From contig NZ_CP022985.1 in the NCBI RefSeq assembly GCF_003425985.1, forward strand, positions 719,501 to 783,500: 64,000 nucleotides of DNA, written 5' to 3'. The notes under the pieces are model-generated. The model had not been told where the DNA came from. It saw only the letters and a program-made list of their open reading frames with translations, and searched no databases. A program made the position numbers and the translations under genes. Source of the stretch: Mariniflexile sp. TRM1-10 (GTDB lineage: Bacteria > Bacteroidota > Bacteroidia > Flavobacteriales > Flavobacteriaceae). The first letter of the stretch is position 1. Each line of letters starts with the position of its first letter. Below are positions 1-7,956 of the stretch, piece after piece.

Positions 1-557
1 AATTGTGAAGTTGCATTCCAAGTAGTAGTGGCTTTGAAGCATTTTACTTCACCGTCTACATTAGTTTGGTAATCAAATTTTATTTCTTTTCCACTGCCCA
101 TTGCCCATACATTTCCTGGTGCTGCTTGTTTAAACACTCTGTTTAAAGGTGATGCTTCCAGTTCCTTTTCACTATAAGGATGGGTTGTACCTCCATTATA
201 GAAACTGTAAAAATTGCTTAATTCAGTAGCAACTGTTGCAGGATTGGTATAATCTAAGGATGGGGTTTGATTGGCGTAAGGCAAATAATCTTTTGTTTGT
301 CTACCAAATGCATCGTATTCAATGTGAGTTACAATGTCATTCCCTGAATTGGACTGTTTATGTGCTACTTGTTGGATGGGTCTTCCCAGACCATCAAAGT
401 AAGTTATTTGAACAACAGCATTAGCTGGATTTGTGACATCCACATTTCCTGAAGTTGTTGGCTTTTTATAGGTTATGGTTTTAATATAATTCTGATCTTG
501 ACTTTGTCCTAAAGCAAGAACAGGGATTAGCATTAGTATGTATAGTAATTTCTTCAT
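1..557 (-). CDS. DUF6443/RHS-type surface protein, N-terminal part (cut by window edge)
   Basis: An open frame reads from an ATG at 557 off the left edge (185 codons seen). It starts with a signal peptide (MKKLLYILMLIPVLALGQ), then a region with the pattern seen at the start of DUF6443/RHS proteins of Bacteroidota: YFDGLGRPIQQVAHKQS and HIEYDAFGRQTKDYLPYA. Such proteins usually continue into long YD/RHS repeats with a variable C-terminal tip, sometimes a toxin; that part lies outside the window. The start is 6 bases after the stop of the upstream YD-repeat gene, so the two are almost certainly co-transcribed. The family call rests on motif recognition only. Function, and whether a toxin tip exists, cannot be judged here. 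Confidence 0.8.
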   Translation of the reverse strand, partial: MKKLLYILMLIPVLALGQSQDQNYIKTITYKKPTTSGNVDVTNPANAVVQITYFDGLGRPIQQVAHKQSNSGNDIVTHIEYDAFGRQTKDYLPYANQTPSLDYTNPATVATELSNFYSFYNGGTTHPYSEKELEASPLNRVFKQAAPGNVWAMGSGKEIKFDYQTNVDGEVKCFKATTTWNATSQ

Positions 558-563
558 CTGGCT

Positions 564-3500
564 TTAGTTTTTATAATGATAGTCGTTCTTACTTAAATTA
601 TTACCGTCTTGGTCTCTTACAAATTCCAAGCGATTGAAGTTATCATAATGATAGGTTATCATGTTCCCTTTTGGGTCGGTAACAGTGCTAATTCCCACCA
701 GTGGCTTATAGGTATAAGTTGTTATTAAGGCATTGGGCAAGGCAGTTCTTAAAGCATCCAAAGCAGTGATTAGATTCCCTTCATTAGTACCATTGGAAAG
801 CGTTTGTAGATTCGCTTCATATTGTTGTACCTCTGCATACGTTGCATTTTCTATTTTGGCAATGGGTAAGGTTTTGTTATAACCCCAGATGTAAGTGACT
901 TTTATGCCACTCTCTTGTTGCACTTCACGTATATTTCCATTTTCATCATAAGCATTAAATATCAACCGGTCTTCAGGTGTTGCTGTTCCTTTAGAGGTTT
1001 TGACAATTTCGGGTGCTAATAACCCATTACCCCAGTCTTTGTATTGTGTTACCTTAGTTGATGTTTTTTCATTATCTCTAAAAGTCTCTGTTTTTAATGG
1101 AATGCTTATCATGTTTTTGTCCACCATAGCTAAGCTTACAGCATCGGTAAATTCAAAAGGATATTTAAAATCTTGAACTAGTGTAGAATTGTTTACAAGA
1201 GATGAAGAAGACTGTAGTAAGTCTCTAGAATTATAGCTATAAGTTGTTTCGGAAACTATACTTTGTCCATTATCAAAATGAAGTGTGTTTATTTCATTTG
1301 ATTTTAATGGCCATTCAATCTGATAATGGTACTGTAATATTTTTCTAGCCACAATTACACTTGGTCCAACTCCAATCACTCCGTTTGGACCGTTAGCAGG
1401 GCCTTTATCTTTAAATGCTTTGATAATAGAACTATAAGTAGAACTGTAATTGATTTCATTTCTTTCTACAAGAGTAGAGTTTTTATATTTATCTATGTAT
1501 TTAATCATTCCATTTTTGTAGTTGATATAACGTGGGGAGTCAGGAAAATTATCGTCAAAAAAATCCGATTCTGTATCATTAAAAAAAGTGTATTTCGTTT
1601 TAGAAACATTATTATTCTCATCAATAATATATTCTTCGACCCAGTCATATCCTATAAAATTTCCATTACTAAATGTTGACAAAGGAGTTTTACTTTCCGA
1701 AACTTGAACAAGACAGTTATCAATAGCCTCGTTAGGAATTCCGAATCGAATACCTTTATAATATAAAACTGGCTCGACTAACATTTGTCCAATTGGGTAA
1801 TTAAATTTTCTAGTTTTTGCATCCGTCTTTATTTCGCTTATTCTAATACCTCCAGCATTATAAGTTGCTCCTGGTGTTATATAAAAATTTTCTTGAATTA
1901 AAAATCTCCAATAAGCAAGTACATCTTTTGGAGGAGTATAAGCTATAAACTCATAAGTACCAGCATCTAATGTAAACTCTTGTTCTGTTAAAGTAACTTC
2001 CTCTCCTTGACCAAATATTTGATTTGATATGCTGTAAGATGTCCCAAAAACGTATGGGCATACATAAGAATAAATAGTACTTGAAGTTGGACTAATTTTC
2101 CTTAATCTACCTAAAGGATTTGAAGTAGAATTATAATTATAATTTAAATCTGGCGTTCCATTTGTGTTTTCTAAATCGCAACTAATTTTTATAGTGGTTG
2201 GATTGTTAATAACAAATGTATGAGTGTCCTGAGAAGGGTATTCATAAGAAGCATTACTTATACTATTAAAAACTGGCAAATCAATAATAGTACTATTTTG
2301 AGTTGATAAAGGATCGTAAGTATGTGTTTCAAAATAGCCAGAGGGCATTTTATTACTTTCAAATTTAAATTCAGCAAAGCCTCCTGTTGGATATGTTATT
2401 CTTTTTAAAGTACCTATTATAGCTTTATCAAAATCTGCATCTTTTACGACTCCGTCAAATGTTAAATCATTATTAATTCTTAATCCTATACAATAATTTG
2501 AGCCATAATTTTTCCCATTTTGATAACCCCAATAATCTACGTTTTTTGAGTTTTTTGGCGGAAAATTACCTGCAAAATAATCAAAAACATAACCGTTGTT
2601 TAATGGATTATTTCCAACATATTCGATTAAAGAATTTAATTTGAGCCTTTTGAAAACGTGTTCATACTGAATATCTCCAGAATAATCATTATTAAAGTAA
2701 GAATAATTGAATCTGTAAGACTTTATTAAATCGTTTTTATTATTATAAATAGCAATTGAATCTAATTTTTTAGCAGTAGTTTTTAAATCTAATCTTGAGG
2801 AACAATTAAACTCAATTTTTCCAAAATCGCCTTCTATTTTGTTTAACCTTAGACCTTCATTTACAACTTTTGATTTGTAGCTATATTGACTATCACTATA
2901 ATTATTTGAACCTATTGGTGTACCATAACGATAGTTTTCACGAGATTCTTGAGTTGGCAGGTGCTGCGTTTCAGAATCATACGTGAAATCTATTTCTCTA
3001 CCTTTACTAGTGATTATTTTTGTTAAGCACCAACTAGTTACATTTGTTGGAGGTCCCATGCCTGAAGAACCCCCATCGCTGCCTAAATCTCCTCTTATAT
3101 TAAACCAATTATTGAAACTTAAAGCACTTGTGTCATATACAGAATTAGAAGAATGTATATTCTGATTTAACCAACCAACAACAGAATAATTTTTAGTAGT
3201 TTCCCATTGATTATATTGATACTGATTTCCTTCTGAATCTGTAATTTTAAATGTCACATTGGATCCTAATCCATTTCTAATTACTTCAACCTTTAAATTA
3301 TGTGATTTATCAAACAACACAGCTCCTCTTGATTTATCTATTAAAAATTTACCATTCATATTTGGCAGGTTGTAGAAAAAAATATCTGGCTCTGGATCGT
3401 AAAATAATTGGTATTCTGGACATCCTGAAGGCCAATAATTACATTCTGAACTACCCTGTTGCCCATAGTGATTGATTAAATTTGAATCAATATCTGGAGC

Positions 3501-3896
3501 GTCATAATAACCTCTAAGCATAAAAGGATAGCCTCTATCTGAAGTCATCATAAAGTCATCAGCTCCATTAATAGTTCTTGATATTCTGCCTCCGACATCA
3601 AGTGACCAACCTAATCCAACCCAAGTTGCTTCCTGATCTACTCTAATTCCTGATGCATGGTAATTCAGTGAAATAGGTAATTTAAAACCATCAACGTTAA
3701 TTTCATAAATTGGAATACTTGTATTTGGTGTACCAGTATAGTATGAAACTGGATAGTCTGCATATTTAGCAAGTTCAGCAGCGTTTGGAGTCATGGGCAC
3801 CACATGTGGATATGCTATATCTTCATTTTGTGAATGTAAAGTTGTTACGAAAACAATTGCAATTAATGAAGTAATTATTTTTGTTATTTTTTTCAT
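564..3896 (-). CDS. Large secreted YD/RHS-repeat-like protein
   Basis: 1110 residues with a signal peptide (cleavage likely near LHSQ). Residues about 30-120 hold a block typical of Bacteroidota RHS-like surface proteins (YTGTPNTSIPIYEINVDGF, GIRVDQEATWVGLGWSLDVG). The C-terminal 150 residues look like YD repeats (VTDPKGNMITYHYDNFNRLE, then RDQDGNNLSKNDYHYKN). No nuclease or other toxin motif and no T9SS sorting domain is visible. It sits 7 bases after a T9SS-sorted protein and 6 bases before a DUF6443/RHS protein, which suggests a cell-surface or contact-related cassette. It could be a delivery or encapsulation partner for the next protein; that is inference. The central part (about codons 150-900) is visibly more AT-rich than its ends. 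Confidence 0.8.
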   Translation of the reverse strand: MKKITKIITSLIAIVFVTTLHSQNEDIAYPHVVPMTPNAAELAKYADYPVSYYTGTPNTSIPIYEINVDGFKLPISLNYHASGIRVDQEATWVGLGWSLDVGGRISRTINGADDFMMTSDRGYPFMLRGYYDAPDIDSNLINHYGQQGSSECNYWPSGCPEYQLFYDPEPDIFFYNLPNMNGKFLIDKSRGAVLFDKSHNLKVEVIRNGLGSNVTFKITDSEGNQYQYNQWETTKNYSVVGWLNQNIHSSNSVYDTSALSFNNWFNIRGDLGSDGGSSGMGPPTNVTSWCLTKIITSKGREIDFTYDSETQHLPTQESRENYRYGTPIGSNNYSDSQYSYKSKVVNEGLRLNKIEGDFGKIEFNCSSRLDLKTTAKKLDSIAIYNNKNDLIKSYRFNYSYFNNDYSGDIQYEHVFKRLKLNSLIEYVGNNPLNNGYVFDYFAGNFPPKNSKNVDYWGYQNGKNYGSNYCIGLRINNDLTFDGVVKDADFDKAIIGTLKRITYPTGGFAEFKFESNKMPSGYFETHTYDPLSTQNSTIIDLPVFNSISNASYEYPSQDTHTFVINNPTTIKISCDLENTNGTPDLNYNYNSTSNPLGRLRKISPTSSTIYSYVCPYVFGTSYSISNQIFGQGEEVTLTEQEFTLDAGTYEFIAYTPPKDVLAYWRFLIQENFYITPGATYNAGGIRISEIKTDAKTRKFNYPIGQMLVEPVLYYKGIRFGIPNEAIDNCLVQVSESKTPLSTFSNGNFIGYDWVEEYIIDENNNVSKTKYTFFNDTESDFFDDNFPDSPRYINYKNGMIKYIDKYKNSTLVERNEINYSSTYSSIIKAFKDKGPANGPNGVIGVGPSVIVARKILQYHYQIEWPLKSNEINTLHFDNGQSIVSETTYSYNSRDLLQSSSSLVNNSTLVQDFKYPFEFTDAVSLAMVDKNMISIPLKTETFRDNEKTSTKVTQYKDWGNGLLAPEIVKTSKGTATPEDRLIFNAYDENGNIREVQQESGIKVTYIWGYNKTLPIAKIENATYAEVQQYEANLQTLSNGTNEGNLITALDALRTALPNALITTYTYKPLVGISTVTDPKGNMITYHYDNFNRLEFVRDQDGNNLSKNDYHYKN

Positions 3897-3903
3897 CTTA
3901 AAT

Positions 3904-5526
3904 TTATTTTTTAATCACTTTTACGCTTCCTGTTTGGGTATTGGTATTTATCTCTACAAGATAAATACCTTGTGGTAGGTGGCTTACTTCCATAGGAATG
4001 GTGTGTTCTCCTTTTAAGGTTTGGGTTTGCAAGCTTCTTCCGTTTAAATCATATAAAGTAGCTGTACCGTCTTGGTAGTCAAAGTTGACTATGACATTGG
4101 TAAAACTAATCGCTGGATTGGGCATCGCTTCTACTGTGATTTTTAGTTCTTCTTCTTTTTCTTTGTCTCTTAGTTTTACTACCCAAAAATCGGTGCCTCC
4201 TTTTGTGGAGTTTTTGTCTCTTGATGCATTTCCGTTTGAAGTTCCTGCTAATAAGTATCCACCATCTCTGGTTTCTAGTAGTTTTTTTAGTACTTCATCA
4301 CCTTTACTTCCTACCGTTTGGTTCCAAATTTCTTCTCCTTTGGCATTGATTTTTAAAGCTATATAATCGTTAATCCCTTCTTTGTCTGATTGCAAACTTT
4401 TCACTTTTGACTTTTGACTTTTCACTTGTGCCTCACTCTGTGCATAGCCTCCAATCAAGTAGCTTCCATCTGGGTTTTCTACAATCGAGGTTAAGACATC
4501 AATTTTACCATAGTTATAGGTTTCTTGCCAATCGATGCCTCCTGTTTTATCCAATTTTAGTACCCAAAAATCAGTACCTTCTTTGTTGGATTTTGATTTG
4601 GAATTCGTAGCTCCAGAATTGGAATTTCCTCCTACTATAAAGCCACCGTCTTTCGTTTGAGAAAGCGCAAATAAGTTGTCGTCTTTATCACCACCTAATG
4701 TGCTTTGCCATTCAATAACACCCTCTTCGTTTAGTTTTACTATCCAGTAATCACCTAATCCGTAATTGGCTTCGGTTTTGTCTCCCGAAATTGGGGAATT
4801 GGAATAACCTCCTAGTATATAACCACCATCTGTAGTTTGGTGGATGCTTTTTAATTCGTCTTGGTATTGCCCTCCAATGGTTTTTTGCCATTGCATCGTG
4901 CCATCTGACTTTAATTTTACTACCCAATAATCTAAATTCCCTCTGGAATCTTCATTTTTGGAGTATTTGTCTTTTTCAATATCTTCCGAAGCATCTGAAC
5001 TGGAAGTGCCTCCTAAAATATAACCACCATCTTTTGTAGGAGCTACACTTAGTAGTTTTTCCATGCTACTGCCTCCTATGGTTTTTTGCCAAATTTCTTG
5101 TCCTTTGGCATTTAATTTTATCACCCAAAAATCTTCTTGTCCTTTTGAAGCTTCTTTTTTGTCGATTCCTTTATCTGAAGTAGAGGTTCCTCCTAATATA
5201 AAACCGCCATCTTGGGTAATGGCAATGCTTTGTAGTAGGTCTACTTGGTTCCCTCCAAAGCTTTTTTGCCAATCGAGATTGCCATTTTCATCCATTTTCC
5301 AAAGCCAATAATCTAGGTCTCCTTTATTATCATCTTCTTTGTTGCCGTTTTTCCCAGAAATAGAGCTTCCTGCTAGAATAAATCCATAGTCTGGTGTAGC
5401 AATGGCATCATATAGAAATTCGGCATGTTTGCCTCCATAGGATTTCTCCCAAAGGATGTCTTGGGCTGACACAATAGTGGTACATAACAGTATCGCTGTT
5501 ATATAAGTACGGGTTAATACAGTCAT
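3904..5526 (-). CDS. Seven-repeat beta-propeller-like protein with T9SS type A sorting domain
   Basis: 540 residues, signal peptide to about residue 21 (IVSAQ). Seven repeats of about 60 residues follow, each with the pattern GG...D.L.SI..T.DGGYILGG.S.S......D(Y/F)WVVKLN..G...WQKT. Seven copies fit a seven-bladed propeller. The last 75 residues form a type A T9SS sorting domain (PNPAISFTNV ... LYDLNGRSLQTQ ... LPQGIYLVEINTN ... VKVIKK), so the protein should be exported through the type IX system and held at or released from the surface. It is first in a minus-strand run with the two RHS-like genes. The ligand is unknown. A 7-bp tandem repeat interrupts the sixth repeat (4398-4425). Confidence 0.85.
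   Translation of the reverse strand: MTVLTRTYITAILLCTTIVSAQDILWEKSYGGKHAEFLYDAIATPDYGFILAGSSISGKNGNKEDDNKGDLDYWLWKMDENGNLDWQKSFGGNQVDLLQSIAITQDGGFILGGTSTSDKGIDKKEASKGQEDFWVIKLNAKGQEIWQKTIGGSSMEKLLSVAPTKDGGYILGGTSSSDASEDIEKDKYSKNEDSRGNLDYWVVKLKSDGTMQWQKTIGGQYQDELKSIHQTTDGGYILGGYSNSPISGDKTEANYGLGDYWIVKLNEEGVIEWQSTLGGDKDDNLFALSQTKDGGFIVGGNSNSGATNSKSKSNKEGTDFWVLKLDKTGGIDWQETYNYGKIDVLTSIVENPDGSYLIGGYAQSEAQVKSQKSKVKSLQSDKEGINDYIALKINAKGEEIWNQTVGSKGDEVLKKLLETRDGGYLLAGTSNGNASRDKNSTKGGTDFWVVKLRDKEKEEELKITVEAMPNPAISFTNVIVNFDYQDGTATLYDLNGRSLQTQTLKGEHTIPMEVSHLPQGIYLVEINTNTQTGSVKVIKK
4398..4425 (-). repeat. Heptanucleotide tandem repeat, four units, inside a coding region
   Basis: On the coding (minus) strand the sequence reads GTGAAAA-GTCAAAA-GTCAAAA-GTGAAAA. 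It encodes a Lys/Ser-rich insert (VKSQKSKVKS) absent from the other six repeats of the propeller protein. Because the unit is 7 bp, gain or loss of one copy would shift the frame. Confidence 0.7.
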
Positions 5527-5916
5527 TTTTACGAGAATTAATTTTTAATAAAATAGAAATTAGCACGTGTTAATAATAACACGAAAATAAAATCGCACAA
5601 TAGTATAAACTTTGTAAGAATAAATTTTACAGTTTTTCTATACTTTTTGTTAAAATTTACACATAAAGAAACAGTAACTTGGTCAACAATCGTTGTTTTT
5701 GAATTCATGACAAATCTATTTGTAGAATGATTCATCTGCAACCAATGATGTGTTGATTTACCGTATTTTCGATATGGATTTTTTGAAAATCCATACTCTT
5801 TTTCTATTAAGAATCTGGAATTTTCAGGAGATAACCTCTATTTTGGGAAAGCTTCCCTTTTTTGAGAAATTCTTATGTATGTCTTTAAAAAATGGGAGAA
5901 GTGGTATTTACTATCC
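5527..5916. other. Intergenic region with one perfect hairpin
   Basis: 390 bases without a convincing gene. It must hold the promoter of the T9SS/RHS run, near 5530-5700, and the 3' end of the sigma-factor transcript. A 10-bp perfect inverted repeat (TATGGATTTT, loop TTG, AAAATCCATA) lies at 5773-5795. On the plus strand it is followed by CTCTTTTTCT, but no plus-strand gene ends here, so its role is unclear. Confidence 0.5.
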
Positions 5917-6501
5917 TTATTTAAAAGGTTTGCGAACAAGCATAAGCAAAGTCATTACTTTTGAGGTAAGTTTGTTTTTCAAGATACTGACGGCTTTTCC
6001 AACCTGATTTTCAACGGTCTTTACAGAGATATCCAATTTTTTGGCGATTTCCTTTTGCGGTATGCCCTCTTGTTTATGGAGCAGGAAAATCTCACGACAA
6101 CGTGGTGGAAGCTTGTCAATGGCTTCTTTTAATTTATTGAGCTTTAATTGCCAAGTTTCCTCACTTTCTTCCAATAGTGGTGTTAGTGCTTGGAATTTAA
6201 AGGCGTCTAGCTCCTCATGATAGCGTTTCTCTTTTCTATATCCATTAATAAACTCATTATAGGTCATTCGATAGAGATAAGCTTTAAGGGAACCATTTGG
6301 ATGGAAGGATTCTCGTTTGGTCCACACCTTTAAAAATACCTCCTGAACAATATCCTCAGCTTTACTTTGGTCAGAAGTGAAAGTTAAGGCATAGTGGTAA
6401 AGACGCTCGTAATAATAATGGAAAAGGGACTGGTAGGCCTGCTGGTTACCACACCTAATTTCGGGGAGTATCCTAAGTTCATATTCAGGTGAAAAATCCA
6501 T
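5917..6501 (-). CDS. ECF-type RNA polymerase sigma factor (FecI-like)
   Basis: 194 residues. Region 2 is at about residues 20-90 (Y..LY.YAL.FTSDQSKAEDIVQEVFLKVW) and region 4 at about 130-180 (LPPRCREIFLLHKQEGIPQKEIAKKLDISVKTVE split over the helix-turn-helix). There is no extra domain, which fits the FecI-like subgroup that works with a FecR anti-sigma factor and a TonB-dependent receptor. The fecR-like gene lies 125 bases away on the opposite strand, followed by an STN-domain SusC, so the presumed target is the susCD operon at 7957-14476. In most such Bacteroidota loci sigma and fecR are collinear; here they are divergent. Confidence 0.93.
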   Translation of the reverse strand: MDFSPEYELRILPEIRCGNQQAYQSLFHYYYERLYHYALTFTSDQSKAEDIVQEVFLKVWTKRESFHPNGSLKAYLYRMTYNEFINGYRKEKRYHEELDAFKFQALTPLLEESEETWQLKLNKLKEAIDKLPPRCREIFLLHKQEGIPQKEIAKKLDISVKTVENQVGKAVSILKNKLTSKVMTLLMLVRKPFK

Positions 6502-6626
6502 TGCCAGTCACGTAACGAAAAAATAAAGATAAGATAACCTTTGTTAAAAAAAAATATTTTTTTCGTAGGGGATTTTAGGAATTATGGCGTGTTATAGATA
6601 AAACAACCGTTATAATCCCATATAAA

Positions 6627-7775
6627 ATGGAAAACAAAGACAATAGGCTTATAGAAGAATTTCTTAACGGCAAACTAAACGAACAGGATGCAGAAACTTT
6701 AAAAAAGTGGATGGAACATCCTGACAATGCCCATTTCCTAAAAGAAGAAACCCAGCTGTATTATCGTCTTAATGCCCTATTACATTCAGTTGATACTGAG
6801 AAAGCCTATAAAAGAAATACCGCTTTGCTCCATAAAAAAGCAACAAGGAGATTCCCATGGGTATCTATATTTAAATATGCAGCCCTTATGGTTATGTTAT
6901 TGGGTTCAGCATGGCTTATACGGTCTTTATTGTTAGCTGGAGATGATAAACTCATAATACCTGAAACGCAGATTACCCTTGAATTGGAGGATGGTTCCTT
7001 AATGAAAATCCAACTAGGAGAAACTCGTGAAATCCAAACAGCAAAAGGTGAAAAAATTTCTACCCAAAAACATGATATCCTGTATTATGACACCACCTCA
7101 AAAGATAATAAAACAACCTATAATACCTTAAAGATACCTTATGGCAAAACCTTTAAAGTACAATTGTCCGATGGTAGTCTTGTACATCTTAATGCTGGGT
7201 CACAGTTAAAATATCCCAATAATTTTACCGAATCTAAACGAAAGGTTTATTTGCAAGGAGAAGCTTATTTTGAGGTAACTCCTAATAAAGACAAACCTTT
7301 TATAGTACAAACATCAGATACTGATATTCAAGTATTAGGCACCAAATTCAATGTTTCTGCATATCCAGACGAAAAGCTAGTTGCCACGGTTTTAGTGGAA
7401 GGCTCAGTAAAAATTACAGAAAAAGAAACCAACAAAAGTACAAATGTTATTCTGCTTCCTGGCCAGCTAGCCTTATGGAATAAAACCACTGAAAAAATAA
7501 ATGTTACTAAGGTAGATGTGGAAGATTACACTTCATGGATAGAAGGAAAACTGGTTTTTGAGAGCAAGACCTTTGAAGAAATGCTTAGGGTGTTGCAGCG
7601 TAAATACAACGTTTCAATCGAAAACCGCTATAGCGAACTCAATACAGGACGCTATAGAGGGCGCTTCGAAGATGAATCCATAGAACAGATCATGAAAACA
7701 TTTGCAAAAAGCCGTCTGTTCAGTTATACCATAAAGAACAATACCTTAATTATTGAAAAACCTGAAAATAAATAA
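6627..7775 (+). CDS. FecR-family anti-sigma factor
   Basis: 382 residues. An N-terminal cytoplasmic segment (residues 1-75) that should bind the sigma factor is followed by one membrane helix (about 76-100, YAALMVMLLGSAWLIRSLLL). A periplasmic FecR domain comes next (about 170-275: FKVQLSDGSLVHLNAGSQLKYP, QGEAYFEVTPNKDKPFIVQ, VLGTKFNVSAY). A C-terminal DUF4974-like domain (about 310-380) resembles the STN fold and should contact the receptor's STN domain. It signals across the inner membrane from the SusC receptor encoded 181 bases downstream to the ECF sigma factor encoded divergently. Start ATG at 6627 follows an A/T-rich spacer. Confidence 0.93.
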   Translation: MENKDNRLIEEFLNGKLNEQDAETLKKWMEHPDNAHFLKEETQLYYRLNALLHSVDTEKAYKRNTALLHKKATRRFPWVSIFKYAALMVMLLGSAWLIRSLLLAGDDKLIIPETQITLELEDGSLMKIQLGETREIQTAKGEKISTQKHDILYYDTTSKDNKTTYNTLKIPYGKTFKVQLSDGSLVHLNAGSQLKYPNNFTESKRKVYLQGEAYFEVTPNKDKPFIVQTSDTDIQVLGTKFNVSAYPDEKLVATVLVEGSVKITEKETNKSTNVILLPGQLALWNKTTEKINVTKVDVEDYTSWIEGKLVFESKTFEEMLRVLQRKYNVSIENRYSELNTGRYRGRFEDESIEQIMKTFAKSRLFSYTIKNNTLIIEKPENK

Positions 7776-7866
7776 CACCCTTAAAACAATTATAGAGATA
7801 TGAAAAGTTTCCCTTTTATTATTAGAAAACCGCCATAGGAAGAACCCCCATTTTTCTTAATTTGAA

Positions 7867-7914
7867 TTAGTCATTAAAAAATCGTGGGATGCGCTAACAT
7901 CCCACGATGACTAA
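7867..7914. promoter_or_regulatory. Strong hairpin in the fecR-susC spacer
   Basis: An 11-bp perfect stem (ATCGTGGGATG at 7881-7891, CATCCCACGAT at 7898-7908, loop CGCTAA) is enclosed by a second 8-bp complementarity (TTAGTCAT 7867-7874, ATGACTAA 7907-7914). It ends 43 bases before the susC ATG. The plus strand has no T-run after it, so it looks more like a 5' leader structure than a terminator. On the minus strand the stem is followed by TTTTTTAATG. Confidence 0.5.
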
Positions 7915-7956
7915 AATTTAGTGATCGTAACAATCAAACCACCAAAAGACAAAAAT

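Noticed and set aside
5538..5741. 67-codon minus-strand frame upstream of the T9SS gene
   Set aside because: Composition is unlike a real protein, there is no family match, and it covers the region where the promoter must lie.
5750..6007. 85-codon plus-strand frame opposite the sigma-factor 3' end
   Set aside because: Largely antisense to the sigma factor and rich in Phe/Ile from AT-rich DNA; includes the hairpin at 5773.
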